A stretch of 64,000 nt of DNA, from NCBI GenBank assembly GCA_900769705.1, contig CAAGHP010000017.1, positions 62,001 through 126,000 of the forward strand. The letters are read 5' to 3'. Position numbers and translations under genes: made by a program. Positions within the stretch are counted from its first letter, which is position 1. Each line of letters opens with the position of its first letter. Below, piece by piece: positions 17,737 to 24,841 of the stretch. A model generated the notes under the pieces. It saw only the letters and a list, made by a program, of their open reading frames with translations. It was not told the DNA's origin and ran no database searches. The stretch is from Alphaproteobacteria bacterium. GTDB taxonomy: Bacteria > Pseudomonadota > Alphaproteobacteria > RF32 > CAG-239.

Positions 17737-19401
17737 ATGTCAATAAAATTGGGTGTTGCCGATACCACAGTATCACATTTGAAGCCGCGTATAGCCGTAA
17801 TCGGCGTGGGCGGTGGCGGTGGAAATGCCGTAAATAATATGATTGCTAAAAATTTGGAAGGCGTAGATTTTGTGGTGGCTAATACCGATGCTCAAGCATT
17901 GGCACATTCTTCGGCCAGCCGTAAGATACAGCTTGGCTTGGAAATTACTCAAGGTCTTGGCGCCGGCGCTCGTCCGGAAATAGGCAAAATTGCCGCAGAA
18001 GAAGCTAAAGAAGAAATCGCCCGCGAATTAGAAGGCGTAAATATGGTGTTTATTACTGCCGGTATGGGTGGCGGCACAGGTTCTGGCGCCGCTCCGGTTG
18101 TGGCTCACATTGCCAAAGAAAAAGGTATTTTGACGGTCGGTGTCGTGACAAAGCCGTTTACCTTTGAGGGACGTAAGCGTATGGAAACAGCCGAAGGTGC
18201 TTTAGCTAATTTTACCAGCGAAGTTGACAGTATAATTGTTATTCCAAACCAAAATTTATTCCGTATTGCAGATAAGAAAACAACATTGGCCGAAGCTTTT
18301 TTGATGGCTGATGATGTGCTTTATTCCGGTGTGCGCTCAATTACCGATCTGATGATGATGCCGGGCTTGATTAACCTTGATTTTGCTGATGTTAAAAATA
18401 TTATGCAGGATAAAGGCAAAGCTATTATGGGAACAGGCGAGGCCGAAGGCGATAACCGTGCTCAGGAAGCAGCAAAGCAGGCTTTGTCCAATCCGCTTTT
18501 GGATGATTGTTCTATGCACGGAGCTAAAGGTGTGCTGATTAACATTACCGGCGGCGATGACATTACCTTGATGGAAATTGATGAAGCGGCTTCTATTATC
18601 AAGGAAGAAGTTGATGATAATGCTAACATTATTTTCGGCTCCAGCTATGATGAAAATTTAGCCGGTAAAATCCGCGTTTCTATTGTGGTTACAGGTATTA
18701 ACGATGGCAAGCCGCAGCCGGAAATTCAGCCTCGCACCAAAGAGCCTTCATTGATTGACCAAAGCTATGATGATTCCAGTTTTGTGCCGACTGTTATGCC
18801 GGCAGTGGAGTTGCCTGAAACATCTGAGCCTGTTTCTTTGGACATTAAGGAAGATACAATTTCTCCGCTTGAAACGCCGGCCGAAGATGTTATTGCTGAT
18901 ACAGACATTGAAAACTCGCTGGTTGATGATTTTTCCTCTTTGGATAAATCTGATGAATTGCCGGAAGTTCCGCAAGGAACAGCTTTGTTTAATGCTATTA
19001 TGAACAGTTCGGCCAACAAAACAGCAGATGCCGAGGCAGGCAGTGAAGAGTTAAATGCTGCCACTGCTAAAGATAATGACTTTTTCTTCAGTTCAACTTC
19101 TTTGCAGGACGTAAGCGAAAAAGACGAAGAACCGGTATTGTTTAAAGAACATGATTCCGACATTTTTAAAGATGTGAAACCGGCTGAAAATGCTGCTGAA
19201 AATGATGAAAATGCAGAAGACGGCAGCGATATCAAACCGACATTTATTGAGCGCGTTATTGGTATCCGCAGCCGCAAAAAGAAAGAAGAAACGGAAGAAT
19301 TGCCGGAAAATATTGTAAAATTTTCATCTGACGACAATAATGACGTTCCTGAACTTTCTAGCGATGAATTGGATATTCCGTCATTTTTGCGCCGCAAATA
19401 A
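17737..19401 (+). CDS. ftsZ: FtsZ, tubulin-like division GTPase
   Basis: 554 residues. The GTPase core has VGGGGGNAVNNM and the tubulin signature AGMGGGTGSGAAPVVA. A long acidic, Ser-rich linker (about 340-540) leads to the conserved tail DELDIPSFLRRK that binds FtsA. A 77-base gap after ftsA and a TTGGGAG ribosome site precede it. The long linker is typical of alphaproteobacteria. Confidence 0.97.
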   Translation: MSIKLGVADTTVSHLKPRIAVIGVGGGGGNAVNNMIAKNLEGVDFVVANTDAQALAHSSASRKIQLGLEITQGLGAGARPEIGKIAAEEAKEEIARELEGVNMVFITAGMGGGTGSGAAPVVAHIAKEKGILTVGVVTKPFTFEGRKRMETAEGALANFTSEVDSIIVIPNQNLFRIADKKTTLAEAFLMADDVLYSGVRSITDLMMMPGLINLDFADVKNIMQDKGKAIMGTGEAEGDNRAQEAAKQALSNPLLDDCSMHGAKGVLINITGGDDITLMEIDEAASIIKEEVDDNANIIFGSSYDENLAGKIRVSIVVTGINDGKPQPEIQPRTKEPSLIDQSYDDSSFVPTVMPAVELPETSEPVSLDIKEDTISPLETPAEDVIADTDIENSLVDDFSSLDKSDELPEVPQGTALFNAIMNSSANKTADAEAGSEELNAATAKDNDFFFSSTSLQDVSEKDEEPVLFKEHDSDIFKDVKPAENAAENDENAEDGSDIKPTFIERVIGIRSRKKKEETEELPENIVKFSSDDNNDVPELSSDELDIPSFLRRK

Positions 19402-19419
19402 TAGGTCTGAATGAATTAT

Positions 19420-19452
19420 GCACCCCGCCGGAGATATTTCGGCGGGGTTTGA
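19420..19452 (+). terminator. ftsZ terminator, probably bidirectional
   Basis: CCCCGCCG and CGGCGGGG (19423-19430 and 19440-19447) form a strong GC stem followed by TTTG. It lies between the convergent ftsZ and o-spanin genes. Confidence 0.75.
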
Positions 19453-19454
19453 AT

Positions 19455-19691
19455 TTATTGTGCATATTGCGCTTCATCAAGCATTATCATACATTCAACA
19501 GCATCGCCGTATGTTATTACGGCGTGCCGGCAAGTGTTGATAATTTTCGGGCTGTCAGTGCTTGTTGTATGTACTGTGCACGAGTTTAAGATAAGCAGCG
19601 GGAATAGGATTGTTGTAGCAATTATCCTTATTCTTTTGCGCCAAATCTTTAAGTTTGGAAATTTGTATGTTTGCCTTTTGCTGAGCTGCAT
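19455..19691 (-). CDS. Rz1-like outer-membrane spanin lipoprotein, nested in the i-spanin gene
   Basis: 78 residues in a second reading frame, starting inside the 19555-19851 gene. A basic n-region (KIWRKRIR) is followed by a hydrophobic stretch and the lipobox ILNSC (Cys38), predicting an outer-membrane lipoprotein. Its ATG is preceded by GGAGGA with 6-base spacing, inside the other gene's coding sequence, which strongly supports real translation. Nested or overlapping Rz/Rz1 pairs are the classic phage spanin layout; they fuse inner and outer membranes at lysis. The Pro richness of lambda Rz1 is missing. The assignment rests on architecture. Confidence 0.65.
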   Translation of the reverse strand: MQLSKRQTYKFPNLKIWRKRIRIIATTILFPLLILNSCTVHTTSTDSPKIINTCRHAVITYGDAVECMIMLDEAQYAQ

Positions 19692-19851
19692 TATATTCCT
19701 CCGTTTGTTTTTTCAGTTGATTTTGTTGCTGCAGCAGTATTCTATTTTGCTGTTGCAGTTTGATATTGTTTTCTTGGCTTCTTTGCAAAGAAAAATGCTG
19801 CCAGAAAGCATAACTTGCCAGCAGCATACATAATATTGCTGTATACTTCAT
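19555..19851 (-). CDS. Rz-like inner-membrane spanin
   Basis: 98 residues. An N-terminal membrane anchor (4-18, TAILCMLLASYAFWQ) is followed by a periplasmic coiled coil rich in Gln (LQQQNRILLQQQNQLKKQ) and a C-terminal NCYNNPIPAAYLKLV that resembles the W/C-x-x-PIP-x-x-V tail of Rz proteins. A GGAG site precedes the start. It pairs with the nested lipoprotein. No holin or endolysin adjoins it; the nearest lysis genes are in the prophage about 28 kb away. Confidence 0.65.
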   Translation of the reverse strand: MKYTAILCMLLASYAFWQHFSLQRSQENNIKLQQQNRILLQQQNQLKKQTEEYNAAQQKANIQISKLKDLAQKNKDNCYNNPIPAAYLKLVHSTYNKH

Positions 19852-19890
19852 ATTTTCTCCGTTAGTTGGCTGAGATATAAATTCATGATA

Positions 19891-19923
19891 TAAAAAAGAG
19901 TGTTTCAGTTTTTGAAGACACTC
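19891..19923 (-). terminator. Terminator or attenuator just upstream of the spanin pair
   Basis: On the minus strand GAGTGT/ACACTC with a 14-base loop is followed by TTTTTTAT. It ends about 40 bases before the i-spanin start, so a transcript entering from upstream would stop unless antiterminated. Confidence 0.55.
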
Positions 19924-20141
19924 CTACATCATGTTGTTATTAAACATATCTGGGTAACATATGTCAAATATTTAAAAAAATATCAAGTTAAATCAATGTG
20001 ATAAATTATATGATTTTTCACTTTACATTTTTAGAAAATGAATCTATATTTTGATTGTCTTATTATTTTTATGCTAATTTTTATAAATTATAAAAAGACA
20101 AAGAGTTAATTCACATGTTTAACAATTTAAATCTTACAGTT

Positions 20142-20180
20142 ATGAAAACGTTAGTTTTTATCGAGAAAATCGAATTTTAA
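20142..20180 (+). CDS. Micro-ORF 1 of the tandem array
   Basis: It encodes MKTLVFIEKIEF, stop TAA. Compared with unit 3 it differs mainly by synonymous or conservative changes (V/I, E/N, E/D), which hints at selection on the peptide, though a hairpin over the 3' half could also explain it. Translation is unproven. Confidence 0.35.
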   Translation: MKTLVFIEKIEF

Positions 20181-20226
20181 CAGTGTGTACATCTTTTATT
20201 GTTTAACAATTTAAAATTTTACGATT

Positions 20227-20265
20227 ATGAGAACAGTAATTTTTATCAATGAAGTTGATGAGTAG
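20227..20265 (+). CDS. Micro-ORF 2 of the tandem array
   Basis: It encodes MRTVIFINEVDE, stop TAG, the same length as units 1 and 3 despite a different stop codon. Confidence 0.35.
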   Translation: MRTVIFINEVDE

Positions 20266-20317
20266 TTTTTAGATGCTCCGCTTTTTTTATTGTTTAACAG
20301 TTTAAAATTTTACGACT

Positions 20318-20356
20318 ATGAAAACTTTAATTTTTATCAATAAGATTGATTTTTGA
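20318..20356 (+). CDS. Micro-ORF 3 of the tandem array
   Basis: It encodes MKTLIFINKIDF, stop TGA. Its leader and coding part are close to the consensus of the array, and its hairpin ATCAAT-AAG-ATTGAT is perfect. Confidence 0.35.
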   Translation: MKTLIFINKIDF

Positions 20357-20409
20357 TTTTCGGTGCTGACTGGTTTTAGTAATGTCTAACAATTTAAAAT
20401 TTTACGACT

Positions 20410-20457
20410 ATGTTGATTACGATTGTTGTAAACGGTGTGTTGATTTTTGCACTGTAA
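20410..20457 (+). CDS. Micro-ORF 4, diverged last member
   Basis: The leader is conserved but the coding part differs: MLITIVVNGVLIFAL, a hydrophobic 15-residue peptide. A hairpin ATTTGAT/ATCAAAT follows its stop rather than lying inside the ORF. It resembles short hydrophobic type I toxin peptides in size and composition only. Confidence 0.3.
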   Translation: MLITIVVNGVLIFAL

Positions 20458-20520
20458 ACGGTATTTGATTTTTATCAAATTTTTTGGTTTGAATTGAACT
20501 CAGACTTATGTCTTATAATA

Positions 20521-20566
20521 AAAAAAACAGCACATTGGTTTTGTTTACCATGTGCTGTTTTTTTAT
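20521..20566. terminator. Strong bidirectional terminator between the micro-ORF array and fmt
   Basis: ACAGCACATTGG and CCATGTGCTGT form a long stem flanked by A and T runs, so it can end the array transcript (plus) and the ppiD-fmt transcript (minus). Confidence 0.8.
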
Positions 20567-20577
20567 TGTTTTAGCAA

Positions 20578-21489
20578 TTATTCCGCTTTTGAATTTTCAG
20601 CAAAGTGAAAACCGCGCAGCAATTCGCCTATGGTCATAAGCTTTTTGCCCTGTCGCTGGATTTGCGTGATATTCAAGGCTCCGTCGGTACAGGCAATCTG
20701 CAGGCTATTATTGTCTTCTATAATAGTTCCGGCCGGCGCGTATTTTTCCGCTTTATGTGCTTCTAAAACCTTAAAGCGCACTCCTCCGTATTCAAAAAAC
20801 ATTGCCGGATAAGGATTAAATGCCCTAATCTTGCGGCATAAAACATCTGCTTTTTGGTTAAAATCAAGCTTGCATTCAGCTTTATCTATTTTTGCGGCAT
20901 AACATGCTCCGTCCTGAGGCTGCGGCTGAGGAACAAAACTTTTGATATCAGACAAAATCCGAGAAATCAGCTCAGCGCCCTGCAGTGCCAGTTTGTCATG
21001 CAGCTCTCCTCCTGTTGTGGAAGATGTAATTTCAACTTCGCCTTTCAGTAGCATATCTCCGGTATCCAGACCTTCTGCTACCTGCATAACCGTGACTCCG
21101 CTTTTAGCATCGCCGGCTTCTATTGCCCGCTGAATCGGAGCCGCTCCGCGCCAGCGTGGCAGCAGCGATGCATGCAGATTTAAACAACCGAAAGGATAAG
21201 CTTCCAGTATCGGCAGCGGTAAAATTAAACCGTATGCGGCAACAACTGCGACATCAGCTTTAAGCTCGGTAAACTTTTGCAGTTCTTCTGTATTGCGCAG
21301 TGTTTTTGGGGTTCGAACTTCTATGCCGTTAGCTTCGGCAATCAAATGCACGGGAGTTTTATTCAGCTTGTTTCCGCGCCCCGAAAGTTTGGGCTCGCGT
21401 GTATAAACGCAAACTACATTGTGCTCTTTTATCAGCTTTTCCAAAGCCGGAACGGCAAAGTCCGGCGTCCCCATAAACACTACTTTCAT
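20578..21489 (-). CDS. fmt: Methionyl-tRNA formyltransferase
   Basis: 303 residues. It formylates initiator Met-tRNA with 10-formyl-THF. The N-terminal MKVVFMGTPDFAVPAL, the catalytic region LNLHASLLPRWRGAAPIQRA and GVTVMQVAEGLDTGDML are diagnostic. Its start coincides with the end of the upstream ppiD-like gene (shared base 21489). def, the usual partner, is not beside it. Confidence 0.96.
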   Translation of the reverse strand: MKVVFMGTPDFAVPALEKLIKEHNVVCVYTREPKLSGRGNKLNKTPVHLIAEANGIEVRTPKTLRNTEELQKFTELKADVAVVAAYGLILPLPILEAYPFGCLNLHASLLPRWRGAAPIQRAIEAGDAKSGVTVMQVAEGLDTGDMLLKGEVEITSSTTGGELHDKLALQGAELISRILSDIKSFVPQPQPQDGACYAAKIDKAECKLDFNQKADVLCRKIRAFNPYPAMFFEYGGVRFKVLEAHKAEKYAPAGTIIEDNNSLQIACTDGALNITQIQRQGKKLMTIGELLRGFHFAENSKAE

Positions 21490-23423
21490 CAGTCGTTGAT
21501 TCCCATACGTCCATAGTTTACTTCTACTTTGTAATCTTTGGCATAGCCGTGCAGCAAGGCATCAGACAGCTCTTGCGATATTTCAATTTGCAAAGCCTGT
21601 TTCAAAAAGTCTTTTTCTTCTTTGCCCAAAGCTGCAGAATCATCATAGACGGCACTGGTTTCGGCAATCAGATAATCATCACCTTTTTGCAATACCTTAA
21701 CTTCGTTTTTGTCTGTGGAAAACAGCGTTTTCATCTCATCAAAGTTAAGGTCGGCAAAAGTTTCACCGCGGGTAATCGGCATAGTTTTCATAACCGGAAG
21801 GTTATAACGTGCGGCAACTTCGTTCAAAGCGTCGCCGGATTCTAAATCGTGGTTAATGTTATCGGCCAATTCTTGAGTAACCGATACTTTTTCGCTGTCT
21901 TTCCACAGTGCAGTGATTTTATCAATAACATCATTTTCCGGCTGAATATGCGATTCGTGAATCTTGTTTATTTCAACCACAATCAAACCGTCATCGCCTT
22001 CAATTGTTTGGCTGACTTCACCGGCGTTGTATGAAAAAGCAGCATCTATAACGTCTTTATTTTTTACTAATTCGGCAATATCAGCATTGACAGCATCAGA
22101 ACTTCCGTCTTCAGTCAAGTTTTTAGCTTCTTTTAAAGCACTGTAGGTTAAAGCACTGTAAAAACTTCCGTCTTCAGCCAAGTTTTTAACTTTGGTTAAA
22201 GCAATGTCAAAACTGTTGGCAATTTCCTGCAGAGTTGCACCGGCGCCGAGCTGATCTTCCAGCTTTGTCATCAGCTCATAGCTACCGTCGTAAGCGCGCT
22301 CTTCCTGAATGGTCTTTTTGATTTGCGCATCAGCTTGCTCGCGCGGCATAATGTTTGCCGGTTCAATTTCGGTTACTTTCAGAATCTGCCAACTGCCGTT
22401 GATTTTTGCCGGCTGAGAGACTTGGCCTTTAGCCAGAGAAAATACAACATCAGCCAATTCATCAGACAAATCAGATTTGGCAACAGCGCCGAAATCTGTG
22501 TCTTCTTCGCTTTGCCCATTTTCTTTGGCTACAGTCATAAAATCTTTGCCGGCTAATTCAGCTTTGGCTTTTTTAGCATCATCTTCATTTTCAAAAGCCA
22601 TCTGCAAAACATGGCGTTTTTCCGGCTGTTCATATTCTTCTATATGTTCTTTATAGTAGGTGTTGATTTCATCATCGGAAACATCAATGCTTTTTTCAAT
22701 GGTTTCTAAAGGTAAAGACAAAACCGTAATGTCGCGTTTTTCCGGTACGCGGAATTCTTCATTAAAATCTTCATAATACTGATCAAGTTCTTCTTTGCTC
22801 GGTTGACGGTCTATTTTGGCATTGTTGGCAATCAGCTTAATATATTTAAAAGTGCGACGCTGTCCCAAAACTTTTTGCATTTGAGTTTGCAGCACCTGCG
22901 GAACATTAAAACCGGCAACCTGAGTTTCTACTAAAATCTTGCGGCCTATATTGCGTTTGATTTCGGCCACCAAATCCTGTTCGCTCATATTGTTACGGTT
23001 CAAATACCACTTATACATTTCGCGGTCGAATTTTCCGTTGTTCAAAAATTGCGGGGATATTTGGATAATTTGGCTTACCAAGCTGTCGGTAACATCCACG
23101 TTGTATTTTTTCATGGTGTTTTCCAAGAGTAAATCATCAAGTTTTATTTTGGCCAGCTCAGCCGAAATTTCTGCTTTGCGGGCTTCTGCCTGCTCTTGGT
23201 CCAAAGTGTCTGTATCTTTGAGTTTTGACAATTCTTTTTGCAGCAGATAGTTAAATTCGCTTTGGCTTATTTCCAAATCATCCACTTTAATAACAGGCTT
23301 GTTGCTGTTAGCGGTATTGATATATCCAGAAACGCCAAACAAAGACATAAAGCTCAACGCTGTTATGGTTAAAATAATTTTCGTAAACAGACTGTTGTGC
23401 ATTTTTGAAAACGTACTAATCAT
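21489..23423 (-). CDS. PpiD/SurA-like periplasmic folding factor
   Basis: 644 residues. A short cytoplasmic N-terminus and one membrane helix (about 15-33) precede a SurA-type N domain (KPVIKVDDLEISQSEFNYLL), a parvulin-like rotamase domain (about 260-370) and a C-terminal chaperone part. This is the PpiD layout: an inner-membrane-anchored periplasmic chaperone near the Sec translocon. A 21-residue in-frame duplication (KNLAEDGS.../KNLTEDGS...) occurs near residue 410-440. The parvulin core looks divergent, so isomerase activity is uncertain. Confidence 0.85.
   Translation of the reverse strand: MISTFSKMHNSLFTKIILTITALSFMSLFGVSGYINTANSNKPVIKVDDLEISQSEFNYLLQKELSKLKDTDTLDQEQAEARKAEISAELAKIKLDDLLLENTMKKYNVDVTDSLVSQIIQISPQFLNNGKFDREMYKWYLNRNNMSEQDLVAEIKRNIGRKILVETQVAGFNVPQVLQTQMQKVLGQRRTFKYIKLIANNAKIDRQPSKEELDQYYEDFNEEFRVPEKRDITVLSLPLETIEKSIDVSDDEINTYYKEHIEEYEQPEKRHVLQMAFENEDDAKKAKAELAGKDFMTVAKENGQSEEDTDFGAVAKSDLSDELADVVFSLAKGQVSQPAKINGSWQILKVTEIEPANIMPREQADAQIKKTIQEERAYDGSYELMTKLEDQLGAGATLQEIANSFDIALTKVKNLAEDGSFYSALTYSALKEAKNLTEDGSSDAVNADIAELVKNKDVIDAAFSYNAGEVSQTIEGDDGLIVVEINKIHESHIQPENDVIDKITALWKDSEKVSVTQELADNINHDLESGDALNEVAARYNLPVMKTMPITRGETFADLNFDEMKTLFSTDKNEVKVLQKGDDYLIAETSAVYDDSAALGKEEKDFLKQALQIEISQELSDALLHGYAKDYKVEVNYGRMGIND
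22101..22202 (-). repeat. 63-base in-frame tandem duplication inside the ppiD-like gene
   Basis: 22101-22139 and 22164-22202 share about 39 near-identical bases (both begin ACTTCCGTCTTCAG). The 63-base period keeps the frame and doubles the KNLxEDGS segment. Confidence 0.8.
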
Positions 23424-23606
23424 TTTTTTCCCTAATTAAAAGTTAATTTTTGGCTTATTATATTTGAATAAAATATTTATGCAATTCTAAAATTAAATTA
23501 TGCAACATAATAAAATGGTGTTTAAAATGTTTTTTTTACTGGAAAAGTTTTTTTTACTGTGTTACAAGTTGTCCAGTTTTAAACAAATTTTTTAGAGGAT
23601 TTTGAA

Positions 23607-24368
23607 ATGGCCAGAAAAAAACTGATTGCCGGCAACTGGAAAATGAATTGCCTTTTAGATGAGGGAACTCAGCTTGCCAAAGGTATTGCCGCTCAAGTTA
23701 AAGAAAATAAATTTGACTGCGACTTTTTGATTTGTCCGCCGTTTACTTTGCTTGGTTTTGTAAAAAAATGCCTGCGCGGCACTAAAATTGCTTTGGGCGC
23801 ACAAGATGTACATTTTGCCGAAAAAGGCGCTCACACCGGCGATATAAGCCCGTTAATGCTGACTGATTTAGGTTGTTCTTATGCTATTATCGGCCACTCT
23901 GAGAGACGTGTTGACCATTTTGAATCTAATGAGCTTATTCAAAAGAAAGCCGTTGCCGCTCATGCTGCCGGCTTAAATGTGGTTATCTGCATCGGCGAAA
24001 CAGGACAAGAACGTGATGAAGGCAAAACCATTAAAGTTTGCCAAGACGAAATTTTCGGTTCTGTACCTGATGATGCTACAGCTAAAAACACTGTTATCGC
24101 TTATGAGCCGATTTGGGCCATCGGTACCGGTAAAACGCCTACCGCTGCGGATGTTGAAGAAGTTCATGCCGCTATCCGCAAAGCTTTGGCTAAAAAGCTC
24201 GGCAAAGCTACAGCCAATAAAATGCGCATTTTGTACGGCGGTTCCGTTAAACCTTCTAATGCAGCCGAGCTTTTGGCTTTGCCTGATGTTGACGGTGCTT
24301 TAATCGGCGGTGCCAGCCTTAAAGTCGAAGATTTTATCGGCATTGCCAAAAATGCCTGCTCCAAATAA
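23607..24368 (+). CDS. tpiA: Triosephosphate isomerase
   Basis: 253 residues. It interconverts DHAP and glyceraldehyde-3-phosphate. AGNWKMN (Lys), IIGHSERR (His), AYEPIWAIGTGKTP (Glu and loop 6) and LYGGSVKPSNA are all intact. It is followed 16 bases later by secG, a common arrangement. Confidence 0.97.
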   Translation: MARKKLIAGNWKMNCLLDEGTQLAKGIAAQVKENKFDCDFLICPPFTLLGFVKKCLRGTKIALGAQDVHFAEKGAHTGDISPLMLTDLGCSYAIIGHSERRVDHFESNELIQKKAVAAHAAGLNVVICIGETGQERDEGKTIKVCQDEIFGSVPDDATAKNTVIAYEPIWAIGTGKTPTAADVEEVHAAIRKALAKKLGKATANKMRILYGGSVKPSNAAELLALPDVDGALIGGASLKVEDFIGIAKNACSK

Positions 24369-24384
24369 GATGAAAGGATAGCAA

Positions 24385-24732
24385 ATGGGTTCAGTTTTAT
24401 TAGTTTTACAGTTAATCGTTGCCATTTTTTTGGTTGTGGTTATTTTGATGCAGCGTTCTAACGGCGGCGCTTTGAGCGGCTTGGGCGGCGACAGCGGCGT
24501 TGGCAGTATTTTGAGCGCTCGAGGCAAAGGCAATATTTTGACCCGCATTACCGCGATTTTGGCTACGTTGTTCTTTGTTTTGAGTATGGCTCTGTCTATT
24601 TATTACAGCCGTATGGAAGTAAAAACATCTTCCATTTTGGATAAGTCTTCTGCCACTCAAACCCAACAGATTCCGGTTCAAGAAGCTCCGGCTGAGGCAC
24701 CTGCCGAGCCAGAAGTTCCGGTAGCTGAGTAA
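24385..24732 (+). CDS. secG: SecG, preprotein translocase subunit
   Basis: 115 residues. Two membrane helices (3-23 and about 52-72) with the conserved loop VVILMQRSNGGALSGLGGDS, and an Ala/Pro/Glu-rich tail. SecG assists SecYE at the inner membrane. It is co-oriented with tpiA. Confidence 0.93.
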   Translation: MGSVLLVLQLIVAIFLVVVILMQRSNGGALSGLGGDSGVGSILSARGKGNILTRITAILATLFFVLSMALSIYYSRMEVKTSSILDKSSATQTQQIPVQEAPAEAPAEPEVPVAE

Positions 24733-24756
24733 TTCGAATGATTTTACTTCTGAGAC

Positions 24757-24800
24757 ATAAGGCACTTTGGTTTTATCAAGTGCCTTTGTCGCTTTTTTAT
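24757..24800 (+). terminator. Terminator after secG
   Basis: AAGGCACTT/AAGTGCCTT (24759-24767 and 24778-24786) is followed by a T-rich tract ending in TTTTTT. Confidence 0.7.
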
Positions 24801-24841
24801 GGAAAAATTTTTTAGTACTAACCCCATGTAAGGAATAAATA

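Larger units (their letters stand above)
20113..20460 (+). repeat. Tandem array of four 85-92-base units, each with a micro-ORF
   Basis: Each unit starts with a near-identical leader (consensus TTTAACAATTTAAAATTTTA followed by CGACT) placed directly before an ATG. ATGs lie at 20142, 20227, 20318 and 20410. Units 1-3 then hold a 12-codon ORF whose 3' half forms a small hairpin: TCGA/TCGA in unit 1, ATCAA/TTGAT in unit 2, ATCAAT/ATTGAT in unit 3, so pairing is kept while bases change. The array ends at a strong terminator on the plus strand at 20521-20566. No Shine-Dalgarno site is seen. Confidence 0.85.

Noticed and set aside
18765..19397. 210-codon ORF antisense to ftsZ
   Set aside because: It mirrors the low-complexity FtsZ linker and gives a Ser-rich product; no start signals.
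20113..20460. CRISPR array
   Set aside because: Units have regular repeats, but the variable parts are related to each other rather than unique spacers, they contain matched short ORFs, and no cas gene is near.
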